Positions 20,761 to 30,289 of a DNA stretch of 64,000 bases are shown here, piece by piece (within the stretch, counting starts at the first letter, position 1; every line of letters begins with the position of its first letter). The translations under genes were made by a program, and so were the position numbers. The notes beneath the pieces are model-generated. The model had not been told where the DNA came from. It searched no databases and worked only from the letters and a program-made list of their open reading frames with translations. Source of the stretch: Aplidium turbinatum (Eukaryota; Chordata; Ascidiacea; Aplousobranchia; Polyclinidae); assembly GCA_918807975.1 (NCBI GenBank), contig OU964924.1:4848501-4912500 (forward strand), written 5' to 3'.

Positions 20761-21665
20761 CGCCATTTGCGTCAATAACAAGTCGGAGACGCTTCGAAAA
20801 AGACTTGCAAGAGTCACGAATAACTCTTTGAAGTATTTTGGTCCATTCTTTTTTCAGATTAGCCTTCACCGCTTCCAAACTTTGGTGGTGTTTAGTCGAA
20901 ACGTTGCTCTCCAGGTAAGACCACATGCCAAAGTCTAGGGGTTTCAGGTATGGGGATGAAGGAGGCCATTCTTCCTTGGAAATGAAGAACGGCACATTGG
21001 CTGAAAGCCAGTTTTGCGCTTTCTTAGCTCCATGTGAAGGGGCAGAATCTTGTTGGAATGATCAATTACATTTTTGAAGTGTTTTTTGCCCAAGGCAGCA
21101 ATGAACCCTCAAGAATATCATTTCGGTAGTCTTCTTGGTTCAATTTCACTCCTTGATTCACAAAAATCAATAGACTTTTTCCTGATTCGATGACTGTGGC
21201 TCACACCATCACTGATGCCGCCACTTGTCTCCGAGTGACTTGCCGGGGTTCCAAGTCACCATCTCTTGACCATAGACGATCATTCTGACTGTTAAAATGA
21301 TGCTGGACATCAAATTTCTGCTCATCGCAAAACACAAGGTTTGGCAGCGTGCCCCCTCCTTCAATGCGTGAGAGCAGAATTCTGGCTCTGGAAAGACGTT
21401 TCACAATGGTATTGGCAGTTAGCAACTGTTTCTTCATGTGTTTAAATGGGCTCATCTTCAAATCCTTCTTGAGAACTGTGAACATGGTTCCATAAGCCAC
21501 GTTCTTCTCGATTTTTGACATTTTCAGTTTTCTTTGTGCTTGTTGAGAGTTCTTCAGACCAACATTCTGTTAATTTTGAAGTTCTTGCAAATATCACTTC
21601 TTAACTTGCCCGATTTGAAGAGCTCTACAATAGCCATTCTTTTATTCAAATTTTCATTCATGGCC
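20745..21665 (-). pseudogene. mariner (Tc1/mariner) transposase relic
   Basis: Reading from 21665 down the minus strand gives MNENLNKRMAIVELFKSGK (helix-turn-helix start) and NLVFCDEQKFDVQHHFNSQN (first catalytic Asp region, usually FxDEKKFxV). Near the end come WPPSSPYLKPLDFGMWSYLE (second and third catalytic region; the normal motif is SPDLNPLDxxxW, here SPYLKPLD) and DSCKSFSKRLRLVIDANGG. The reading frame is broken in more than one place and a conserved Asp is replaced. Length (about 300 codons) is near the family norm. It abuts the Penelope relic. Confidence 0.8.
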
Positions 21666-21949
21666 TATAAAATTTAGGCCTAAAAATATAAAATTAACAA
21701 ATATTCAATTTATTAACATTGCAACGCTAAATATTGATGATAGGCTAAGTCTTGTTTGTAATTTCCGACGTTTATTTTAACAAAGTCTTAATCCGAAGTG
21801 CTAATTTACATCGGCTGGCATTATTGTCGTTTTTATGTTGATTCGATGTTGTCGGACATTGAATCGTTGTTAAAAAGGAGAACTAGGTTAGACTGGTTAG
21901 TTTGACATCGGAGGGGAAAACATTTTTTGATCATTGCAAATGCTTCTTT

Positions 21950-22598
21950 TAGTAATGTCCTTCACATCATTGAAATACTTATTTTATTACCTTGTCGTCA
22001 TCGTCAACACAAGCCGAACGTTGTTTTTCGTTGCTAAAAAGAATTCTAGGGGAGTGGCGAACTTCTTTAAAATCAGCTACATTGGAGACACTCGTGCGAG
22101 TGTCGTTAGATGGTCCCGCAGTACTGGATTACAATCCCGATAAAGCAGTTATTGCGTGGTGCAACGATTCTATTGTAGGACGTCGCCCAGGCCCAGACTT
22201 CAACAACGCTAAGTGATCAATTTAGCATTGTTGCAAGTTTATTTCTATTTAGCCTACTTGTGCTATCGTTATTTTTATTTTGTATTTTTGCCTCCAAGCA
22301 CGCAGATTTGGACGCCGAGAAGGAGCTCCCGGTAGGCCACGATGGCTGCTAAAAAAAAACGAGGTTTTAGGCCTGTACTGTGTTGCAAAATTTTGTGCCG
22401 TAAATATTATTTTGAGGCAAAAATGAAAGATTATAATTAGGCTAAAAGCGAATAGCAGAAATTGTTATATTGCAAAATGTGCAGTAGCTTACATGACTTT
22501 AAAAGGGCACCATTGCCCCCCCTGCCCCTCCATCTGCAGAAAAATTGAGGGCAAGGAGGGCATTCGCCCCCCCTGCCCCCCCGCTTCCGGCGCCCCTG
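21950..22598 (+). mobile_element. hAT 3' portion with transposase end
   Basis: The coding piece 21992-22216 is followed by about 380 bases and a right end that reads, on the minus strand, CAGGGGCGCCGGAAGCGGGG. This end type is also seen at 1387. The left end was not found. Confidence 0.5.
21992..22219 (+). pseudogene. hAT transposase C-terminal fragment
   Basis: The reading SSSSTQAERCFSLLKRIL, then WRTSLKSATLETLVRVSLDG, matches a hAT dimerisation domain (SSSxxAERxFSxLKRI...) with a natural stop at 22219. The final IAWCND is typical of the KIAA1586/ZNF862-type hAT end. Only about 75 codons remain. Confidence 0.7.
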
Positions 22599-22628
22599 GA
22601 AACAACAGCAAGTGCGGGTGGCTGGAGT

Positions 22629-23157
22629 CAGTGCCGGATTAACCAAGTGCGGGGCCTGTAGCAGATTGATTTGATGTACAGATAATGACTGGGAAGTAAT
22701 TGAATATTTTATAGATTTAATATTTTTTGATCATAGACAGTGTAGCCGCTCTTGCCCCATCGTGTTTCGCAGATAGGTTAGTTTTTAATCAACTTCAATT
22801 TTGAAAATGATCTCTTTCCGGTACAATTAGTTACCATCATGCATAGATAAATGCGTAACAAATTGTCAATGTTAGGAAACGTGGTGTCAAAGTTGTTTTC
22901 TTTAATCGAAGTGAAATAGTTGAGTTCTGGAGAGGAGCAATCAATAGCAATGTGCTTTACGAATTGGTGCATGTCTTGCGACGTTGCTTCAGCGCAGGTT
23001 GTAGGCTTTCCAATACTGCAAGGAAAACTTCCACCGGGAATATGTCTTTAGTTGACATCCATTGCATCTGAAACTGAACTGCCACTGCCTACATTCTCAT
23101 CGTGCGTTCGATTTTGGACAATACTTCTTGTGCTTGTTGGTCGGTAATCCGGCACTT
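22629..23157 (-). mobile_element. Second copy of the CAGTGCCGGATTAA hAT family
   Basis: The first 90 bases match 18542-18630 closely (CAGTGCCGGATTAACCAAGT...GATTTGATGTACAGATAATG). The right end, on the minus strand, is AAGTGCCGGATTACCGA. No clean 8-bp duplication was found. It contains a dimerisation-domain ORF (next entry). Confidence 0.65.
22778..22972 (-). pseudogene. hAT transposase dimerisation domain (ZMYM1-like)
   Basis: The minus strand reads FDTTFPNIDNLLRIYLCMMV followed by TNCTGKRSFSKLKLIKN. In intact relatives this is LRIxLxxPVxxAxxERSFSKLKxIKN, the hAT C-terminal dimerisation domain. Here a Glu is replaced (GKRSFS). It is 64 codons and stops near the terminal repeat, as expected for a C-terminus. 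Confidence 0.75.
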
Positions 23158-23184
23158 GAGTCAGCTTCTGCCTACTCGGTTCTA

Positions 23185-23885
23185 CAGTAGAACTCGGTTA
23201 ATCCGGATTCGATTTGACCGGCGATTCCACCCGGATTAGGCGAAGATCCGGATTAACCGATGACGGTTTTTATCAAGCCTGACGTTACCTAGATAGAAGG
23301 GTATCGGTAAAAATCACCGAAATTGAACGCATTAGTGTGGTCACCTGTCAATTCCGAGACGCGCGATCACCATATTAGCGATAGAATTCTTTTGAAATGC
23401 AGTAGCCTATGCATGTAAAACGATTGTATTTGTAGACTCTGCGTCTAACGCAAGAACACACTGGCAAAAGTTATATCTTCAGACATGCGTGTCGGAATAA
23501 TCTGTAGTCACTCAAAACTTTTGAAAACAGTTACGGAAGACGAGTTTCTTTGGAAAACTTACAAAAAATCAAACAAAGTCTTCTATTGGAAAAACATCAC
23601 CGACATACCGCCGAAAATTCCACCGACATCTTTTCAAGTTACAGTACGAGTATGGGCATTTGCGCAGGAATTTTGCGTTAGGAGGGATTACTGTTCATGA
23701 AAAGAAGAAATCCGCAATAATTTATTGCGTCACATTAACGGAACAATAGATAAAAAATTTCTCGCAATAAGCCACGTTACGTTTTAGCATAAAATGGCAA
23801 AACTGTCTGGAAAATCCGGATAAAGCGATAGAGAAAGCGCAACTTTTGTCCGGAATAGGCGAAGATCCGGATTAAATAATCCGGA
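23185..23885 (+). mobile_element. Tigger-like element, left end clear, right end degraded
   Basis: The left end is CAGTAGAACTCGGTTAATCC preceded by TA (23183-23184). Inside both ends the words AAGATCCGGATTAA and ATTAGGCGAAGATCC recur (23240, 23860), as in Tigger subterminal repeats. The right terminus CAGTAGAAC is missing. A 71-codon ORF at 23485-23700 has no recognisable domain. Confidence 0.6.
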
Positions 23886-23974
23886 TGTCATGCTTGAGCG
23901 ACAATCTTTCATTATTTTTTCTCTATTCACTAACTCGTGTTTTCGCTGCTTGGCGAAACGTGGTTCGGCCTTTT

Positions 23975-24376
23975 ACAATGTGATGATGATGATGGCGTAT
24001 GAGCGATCTTTCCAGGCTAGATTGGAAAGCAGGAAATCTTCAGCCACTCAGCAGTCTCGTCGTCCAGGACCCTCAGACCATGCGCACCATGTGGAGGCAG
24101 GTGGGTTAGGCAGTGGTGGATGACATGGTCTGCGGTCTGTTCCGTGGCACCACACTCGCATTCTGATAAAGGAGCCAGGCCCCACTTGTGCATGTCCGAA
24201 CGAATGCGGCCGACGCCAGTTCGCAGGCGGTTAAGCCTGACCCACGCAAGTCTTGCGAGGGACATCCCTGGTGGACGGGGATCGGCGTCGGGTATGAAGT
24301 CACGGAGCGTGGAGGTGTGATTTTGCCACTCCGTGTTCCACATGTGGTTCGTCCAGTGTGCCGCACTTAAAACCAA
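23975..24376 (-). pseudogene. LINE (non-LTR) ORF2 3'-end fragment
   Basis: The minus strand reads SLARLAWVRLNRLRTGVGRI and then MHKWGLAPLSECECGATEQT, with HVIHHC following. R.AWVRLNRLRTGVGR...WGL....C.CG..EQT..H....C is the zinc-binding tail following the reverse transcriptase of many non-LTR retrotransposons. About 119 codons remain, then a (CAT)n-like tail at about 23980. It is 5'-truncated as usual for LINEs. The clade is not determined. Confidence 0.7.
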
Positions 24377-24840
24377 GTTCTTCTGCGCTCTTAAGTACGA
24401 TGTGATAAATCTATCGGACGGACGTATTAGAGTGTGCAGTGACTATTCCACTTCACAATTGATCCAGTCTCTTGTTGACAATATGTAATCTTCACTCAAC
24501 ACATGTGGAACTTGAGTTGAAAGTAAGAAAAAAGACAGATTGGGTAGCAGTTTACGTAGCTGCTACCAGGAAGAAAGAACAACATGTGAAAGGATAAATT
24601 TATTTTGTTGTGACAGTTCGACTGGAAATTGCGCACTTCCCAGCCGACAAATCTGCCACTTTTTTGTTGATTAAACGTCAACAGACGTTGAATCAATGTA
24701 GTAGCCTACTAGCAGATCGTGTTAACTGAGCTACAGAACAGAAAATTAAACGATGAATTAATACACAATCCTGATTAAATAAACCTCCAAATGTGAATTT
24801 TCTAAATCAATTTCCGTTGTTTGTCAGATCTAAACTTATT
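24377..24840. other. No recognisable feature
   Basis: Includes TTAAACGTCAACAGACGTTGA, a dispersed word also seen in miniature elements elsewhere in the window. No gene is seen. Confidence 0.35.
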
Positions 24841-25098
24841 TCATATGCCACTGATCAAGAGAGCATGCAAACCGGAATTTCTGCTGACGGCAGAAAGTTT
24901 CTCCAAGTGGTCGTGTGAGGAAGCTTTAACAACATCCTCTTTAAGAAAAGCACACTCATCGTCTGCTTTAAAGACAAAGAACAACTTTTCCTCGGACTCT
25001 CCAGGCACTTTTCTTAAAAAGTTGGCCTCAATTTCTCCATCTTCATTGAAGCATTCGATTTTACCAATGTAATGCACAGGTCCGGTTTTCCCTTGCAT
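24841..25098 (-). CDS. Unrecognised ORF, possible exon
   Basis: An 85-codon minus-strand frame reading GPVHYIGKIECFNEDGEIEA and NFLRKVPGESEEKLFFVFK. The pattern (YIGKI...DGEIE..FLRK...FVF..D) resembles a small beta-rich domain seen at the ends of uncharacterised, often transposon-linked, animal proteins. I cannot name it. A TTTGCAG-like acceptor is not obvious, but CTGCAG lies 20 bases upstream of the ATG. The opposite strand is also open for 83 codons, so coding status is uncertain. Confidence 0.3.
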   Translation of the reverse strand: MQGKTGPVHYIGKIECFNEDGEIEANFLRKVPGESEEKLFFVFKADDECAFLKEDVVKASSHDHLEKLSAVSRNSGLHALLISGI

Positions 25099-25250
25099 GT
25101 TCCTAGTAGGCTGCAGGTTACACTACAAATAAATTTAAACTTCAATAGACCAATCGAAAAATTATTTTTCCAGAGATTTAGACTATTAAAAAGTAAAATA
25201 CACTTTGTTATCTATTTAATGACTACATATATCATCACTTAACACTGGCA

Positions 25251-25688
25251 GCTGAAGTGAGGTAAGTTGAGCCACCGGCTCAACTTACCTGTACATCACT
25301 GGCTCAACTTACCTCAAGGCCGCCATTAAAAGTTAAACGGGAATTTCTCCAGTCATATATGAGCTAGCAACCTCACTTTAATAGTTTCTGAATAAGCTAA
25401 CATTAGTGATTACTGTTAGACATATCAATACTGGTGAATGCCACAGACATTTTGTAAAACTAAAAAAATATTTTTTTTCAAAAAGTTCAAAAAATTTCCC
25501 AAAATCACTAAAAACAGTTTTTCTGTCTTTCTACAAGACAAAGACCTATAATCTTTACAGCACAGCTCCATATAAGATAAACGGTCAGGTAGGGGGCAGT
25601 AGAAAGCTGATGCGATTTTTATTTTTCGAGTTACAGGGGGAGGCTCAACTTACCCACTGGCTCAACTTACCTCACCTTCCCCTACAGT
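25251..25688. mobile_element. MITE with repeated TAAGTTGAGCC words at both ends
   Basis: The left end has GTGAGGTAAGTTGAGCC and two more oppositely directed copies of GGCTCAACTTACC. The right end shows the mirrored GGCTCAACTTACCTCAC. The arms are about 60 bp and the core about 330 bp. No coding capacity and no sure target duplication were found. Confidence 0.65.
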
Positions 25689-26009
25689 TGTTTGAAGTTT
25701 TAACGTTAATTATTATATTGATGAGTGATGGCCCTGTTTTGACTGTGCGATCATAAGTGATGGTTCGCTCTGCCTCGCAGTAAAACATTTAAATCAATAT
25801 TTTTCCAAAAGAGCTTGAACGCTCCGCTGGATTCCTGGCACAGGTATCGGCAACCAATGGATTATGGGCCGTGAGTGCCTTGAAATATTAATCAAAGGGA
25901 TGGGCATAGGCCTATTGTCACTGTCACTATTGTCGCAAATCAGTATGCCAACATTTCTGAATTAGCCCCCCCCTAAATTTTTTTCTGGGTGCGCTACTGG
26001 TTTAGCACT

Positions 26010-26200
26010 CCACCACCTGAACACTCCAGAACGGACCACCGGTGTGTTGTAGGAGCAAAGAATAGCCAACATAGATACTTTCAACGAAGTCAAAGAACTG
26101 AACTGTTTCTGGGCACGATTGTGCAGCGCATACACCAACTAAATTCAACGAATGAGTATAGCTTGGAACATATTCTGCAACAGCACAATTTTTTTTGACA
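26010..26200 (-). pseudogene. hAT transposase fragment (ZMYM1-like), upstream piece
   Basis: The minus strand near 26010-26070 reads FFAPTTHRWSVLE and then GGGVLN. The next residues of the protein (KLSETRW) lie 7 kb away at 18942, on the other side of the inserted block. THRW....L then LSETRW is the spacing known in ZMYM1-like hAT transposases. The remaining sequence up to the BEL insertion at 26279 is degenerate. Confidence 0.7.
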
Positions 26201-26279
26201 AGTAGGCTACCTGTAGGGCGTAGGCCTATCCGTTATATTTCCCGCTCATGTTGGACGCGTTGTAATAACTCTGTCCAAG

Positions 26280-26809
26280 TGTTCCAGACGGTTGTTCGCC
26301 TGGTCAAACGTCATGCAGAAACCGTTCAGGTCTACTGAATATTACGTCATGGAAATTCCTAAAACATGAGCCAAAATTGCACCATCGTCCGTAAGACTCG
26401 TGTCAAACCTGTTTAAACCGGTTTAAACCTGTTTCAGTTTGAAACAGGTTTGGACATGAAATATTGCGTCACGAACTGCTCTCGTGCCTTTGAGTTATCA
26501 CAAATTTTTCTGATTCATTCTCGAAGTTGTTTGTTGGAAGTCGGTCGCACATTTAACTGGTTTATTTGGTGCTTGCTAGCTGGACAAATTCTCCGTCTTT
26601 TATCCAAGTAATCTGTATCGTAGTGACAGTTTTAGAGGTGTATCGCGTTGCACCCCATTTCGATAGCCGCGGGCTAATTTTACAGAAATACACTGTTTGA
26701 AAAGAAGTTCAAGTGTGTGTTTCTTCGGTCATTATATACAGACGAACGGATTCGGGAACTTTATGTTAAAATTTTCCCACGAAGAGATTATGGTTTACCG
26801 CTGTGACCA
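26280..26809 (+). repeat. BEL/Pao 5' LTR
   Basis: 530 bp, begins TGTTCCAGACGG and ends GCTGTGACCA. It contains a palindromic CAAACCTGTTTAAACCGG / TTTAAACC cluster around 26405. It is nearly identical to 33464-33993. Confidence 0.9.
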
Positions 26810-27333
26810 TAAAAAATAAAAGACGCGTTCTTGTCAGTTGGTAGGTCAAGAAGAAATTAAAGCAAGCAAAATAAAAAACGATTTTGTTAGCTGGTAGGCC
26901 AAGAAGCACTTGAAGGCATAAAAATAAACGACGTGTTTGTTGTCAGCTAGTGCAGAAGAACTACTTAGAGTACAAGAAATAATCAAAGAAGATTTGTTGG
27001 TTGGTAGTCTACACTCTTACAGAAGCAAAGAAAAGTAAAGACAATTCTTCTCAGTTTGGTACAGAAGAAAAATAACTTTGACATTCATTGGCAAGAAAGA
27101 AGATTAAAGACAATCCATCTGTGCTTGTAGATTCAAGTGGAAGAATCCAAGCAAGTTTTGTGGACTTTAGCACTTCATACCCGTACAGCTACGGTATCGT
27201 GCATTTAAATTCTTTTTTGTATTTTTTACGGTCTTTGCAGTTAAGTTTTTTATAACTACTGTAGCCTAATAATTTTGTGTGTTTGTGTAACTTAATTTTT
27301 TTTAATTGTTAAATTTAGCCCCAACATTTTAAT
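26810..27333 (+). other. BEL/Pao leader region
   Basis: Between the 5' LTR and the first gag ATG. It contains imperfect repeats of a GTCAG(T/C)TGGTAGG(T/C)CAAGAAG word at about 26840, 26890 and 26945. A primer-binding site was not identified with confidence. Confidence 0.5.
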
Positions 27334-30230
27334 ATGTCTACACTCGGTGATGACAGGGACTCGACCGCCGTCGACTCGACTGAGTTTAAGCCTGATGATG
27401 TTCTTTGCGGTCGGGCAGGCCATTCTGGGGAGGGACCCATTAACGATGGTACCCGGTCAATTGGTCGAAAGACATTTGGTCGACAGTCATTTGGTCGACA
27501 GACATTTGGTCGACAGGACGTTTGGTCGACAGACATTTGGTCGACAAGACATTTGGTCGACAGGACATTTGGTCGACAGACATTTGGTCGACAGGACGTT
27601 TGGTCGACAGACATTTGGTCGACAGGACATTTGGTCGACAGACATTTGGTCGACAGGACATTTGGTCGACAGAACGATTAATTTTAGGGTTAACTAACTC
27701 TAACCTAACCCTAACCCTAACCCTAACCTAACCCTAACCCTAACCCTAACCCTAACCTTAACCCTAACCCTAACCTTAACTCTAACCCAAATGTCCTGTC
27801 GCCCAAATGTCTTGTCGACCAAATGTCTGTCGACCAAATGTCTTGTCGACCAAATGTCTGTCGACCAAATGTCTTGTCGACCAAATGTCTTGTCGACCAA
27901 ATGTCTTGTCGACCAAATGTCCTGTCGACCAAATGTCTGTCGACCAAATGTCTGTCGACCAAACGTCCTGTCGACCAAATGTCTGTCGACCAATTGACTG
28001 TCGACCAAATGTCTTTCGACCAATCGACCGGCCACCTTAACGATGAGGCTAAGTCAGTTCGAGAGGCCCGGCATCTTAGACGGGATATTTTGACTCAAAT
28101 TGGGAAACTTTCTGTGGCCCTAGGTTCTTTGAGTGATAAGCAGGAACTGTTAATTTTTAGATCTAACTTATCTACTTTAGAAGAGGAATTACGGCATTTC
28201 CATGCTCTTTTGACTAAAATCTTTAACTCTGCAATCTTGGCAGAACTTCGTGATAGGGTAGATCCCGAATTTAACTCGTTAAAAAATAACTTTGAACAAA
28301 AAGAAAGTGAGTTCTCAGATATGTTGGATGCTGACATACATTCTGAGGATAGCGCCTCAAATGTAAGCACTAGGATGTCTAGGACTTCGTCTCGGATAGT
28401 GGCACAAATTAACCTGCAGCTAAGACGAGAGGAGCTCCAGATACAAGCTGAGGCCGAAGCGAGAGCTGCTGAGGCTGCCGCGAGAGCTGAGGCCATTCGA
28501 GCTGAGGCTGCCGCGAGAGCTGAGGCCGAAGCGAGAGCTGCTGAGGCCGAAGCGAGAGCTGCTGAGGCCATTCGAGCTGAGGCTGCCGCGAGAGCTGAGG
28601 CCGAAGCGAGAGCAGCTGAGGCCGCCGCGAGAGCCGAAGCGAGAGCTGCTGAGTTTGCACTCAAAGACGCACAGTTGAGGGCTGAACAACGTAAAGAGGT
28701 AGTTTTAGCTGAATATCGATCAGAGGTGGGCTCTCGGCGTAGCTCTAAGAAGGGCTCTTCTAGGCATTCCAGAAATGAACATCAATCGCAGTTTAATTTA
28801 CATAACCTTTTCCAAACGCCCGTTCAACCTGTGAGTGGACCAGGGCAATCCACATGTTTTCCAGCTGTTTCAGGAGGTCTCGGGGCCGCGGCTAAGGGTC
28901 TTCCGAATGCTGTAGAGCCAAGGTCTGCGAATTACAACCGAACTCCTCCCCCAGAGCGTACAGGTCACGGGGCCGCCATTAGTAGTAATGCTTTGCCCCC
29001 TTCACAGTTTTCTGCGCCGCTAGGTTTTGATCGCCCAGCTACACGTAATTTGGGTGGTTGTGAGAGGCGTATTGCGTCTCCTGATTTTAACATATGTGAG
29101 GATCGTGATCGGGCTGTGCATGTGACTGAGCCCACTCAGCCTCTTAAGGGATATAGCTTGTCTTCTCCCGCTAAATCGAGTTCTCAACAGCAGGATTGCT
29201 TTTTTGAATACCAAAATAGTAGGACGTTCTTCGATAAGGCGGCCTTGATTGGTTACGATGGTAATAATATGCCATTTATCTTCTTTAAAAATCGTGTTAC
29301 GGCCTTAATGGCAGCTTCGCCCTTTAAGGGGACTCGTTTGACTTTGTTACAAGCAGCTTGTGTTAGGACAGCTGCGCAAACGATTGCTAATTTGGTTTCT
29401 GACACCCCTGGCTTGTCAGAGGAAGACAGGATAGAAATGTCGTTAGCTCGCTTGTCCCAGCGTTTTGGGGTTCGTGGAGGTCTTTTTGCAGAACCGGAAA
29501 TTAGAAAGTATCGCTATGGTAGCAAATTGACTTCGACCTCTTCCAGTAATCTGAAAGAGTTTAAAGATGAATTGTCGCAGTGTTTGCTTTATGCGCAAGC
29601 TTATGGTCAGCTTGATAAATTAGAAGGACGTTTTGTTTTGGATTTGGCTAAGCGACTCCCGTTTGATGCTAAGCAGGGTTATCTTGACTTTTTAGGTGAT
29701 CATTATGGTGGCACTGATGAGCCTACCTTTCAGAGTTTGTTTGAATTTGTAGTACGGGAGGAAACGCGTAAGTCGACTGATTTTAGCATTATGCTAATGG
29801 GCGATTCTGGTGAGTCGCAGCAATTTAAAAAGTTTAGCAAAGGAAAATTGCCTTCATGTCCGGTTAGGCAGACGTCCGTAAAACCCCATGATGATGTGAT
29901 GTCAGGGAGTTCGCAGTACTCGACTGTTGTTGGCGCACCGCGCGGTGGTGAAGCCAGACGTAAAAACCTACCGGCATGCATTTGTTGTTCGTCACGTGGT
30001 CAAGTTGAATATCATTTTTTGTCTAATTGTAAAGAATTTTTGCGCTTGACACCTAAAGATCGGAGAGATGTCATTGTGAAAGCTGGCAAATGCTTGAATT
30101 GTTTGCGCCAGCATATGGTTAGGGATTGCGTTCATGCAAATAACTGTCGTAAGTGTGTGCCTAACAACGATAGGAAACACTATTTTCTTCTGCATGATTT
30201 TTATGTGACGTCACGTGATTCTCTGGATTC
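27334..30230 (+). pseudogene. BEL/Pao gag region with zinc knuckles (fossil)
   Basis: The first ATG (MSTLGDDRDSTAVDSTEF) is followed by the inserted foldback (27448-28036) and then by a helical region. That region includes a long Ala/Glu/Arg repeat (about 28430-28660, units like AEAEARAAEAAARAEA) that should form a coiled coil. A Ser/Pro-rich linker and the capsid-like part follow. At about 29976-30190 lies the Cys/His-rich region with CICCSS, CLNCLRQHMVRDC and NNCRKC, the double knuckle typical of BEL gag. This is a structural protein of a virus-like particle and the copy is broken. Confidence 0.75.
27448..28036. mobile_element. Foldback element with telomere-like centre
   Basis: The ends are GGTACCCGGTCAATTGGTCG and, on the minus strand, GGTGGCCGGTCGATTGGTCG. 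TTAACGAT(G) flanks both sides (27440-27448 and 28037-28045), an 8- or 9-bp duplication. Each arm is a tandem array of a roughly 15-bp word, CATTTGGTCGACAGA and variants with a central GTCGAC (about 16 units left, 15 right, inverted). Between them, at about 27686-27790, lies an array of CCCTAA/TTAGGG repeats. No protein is encoded. ORFs through the arms are repeat artefacts. A second copy begins at 63480. Confidence 0.85.
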
Positions 30231-30289
30231 GGTTGGGAAAGATGATGCTCGTGCCAGAGTTCCTGTGCGTAATGTTAAGATTGGAAATG

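Larger units (their letters stand above)
18945..25999. mobile_element. 7-kb hAT-ended composite block
   Basis: The ends are CTATAGCGCACCCAG on the left and, on the minus strand, CAGTAGCGCACCCAG on the right. The flanks share GTTTAGCA (18937-18944 and 26000-26007), an 8-bp hAT-type duplication. Next to both ends lie C/G-rich AGCCCCCCCC-type runs. No transposase of its own was identified. The interior consists of relics of other elements: Penelope-like, mariner, two hATs, a Tigger-like end, a LINE and a MITE. Confidence 0.7.

Noticed and set aside
27460-27680. CRISPR-like array of regularly spaced repeats
   Set aside because: The context is animal and the units are contiguous tandem words without unique spacers. 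The array is mirrored in the other arm.
27686-27790. True chromosome end (telomere)
   Set aside because: Only about 100 bp of CCCTAA-type repeats, internal, and flanked by inverted arrays inside a transposon.
28095-28664. 189-codon Ala/Ser-rich minus-strand ORF
   Set aside because: It is the antisense shadow of the Ala/Glu/Arg repeat in the BEL gag.
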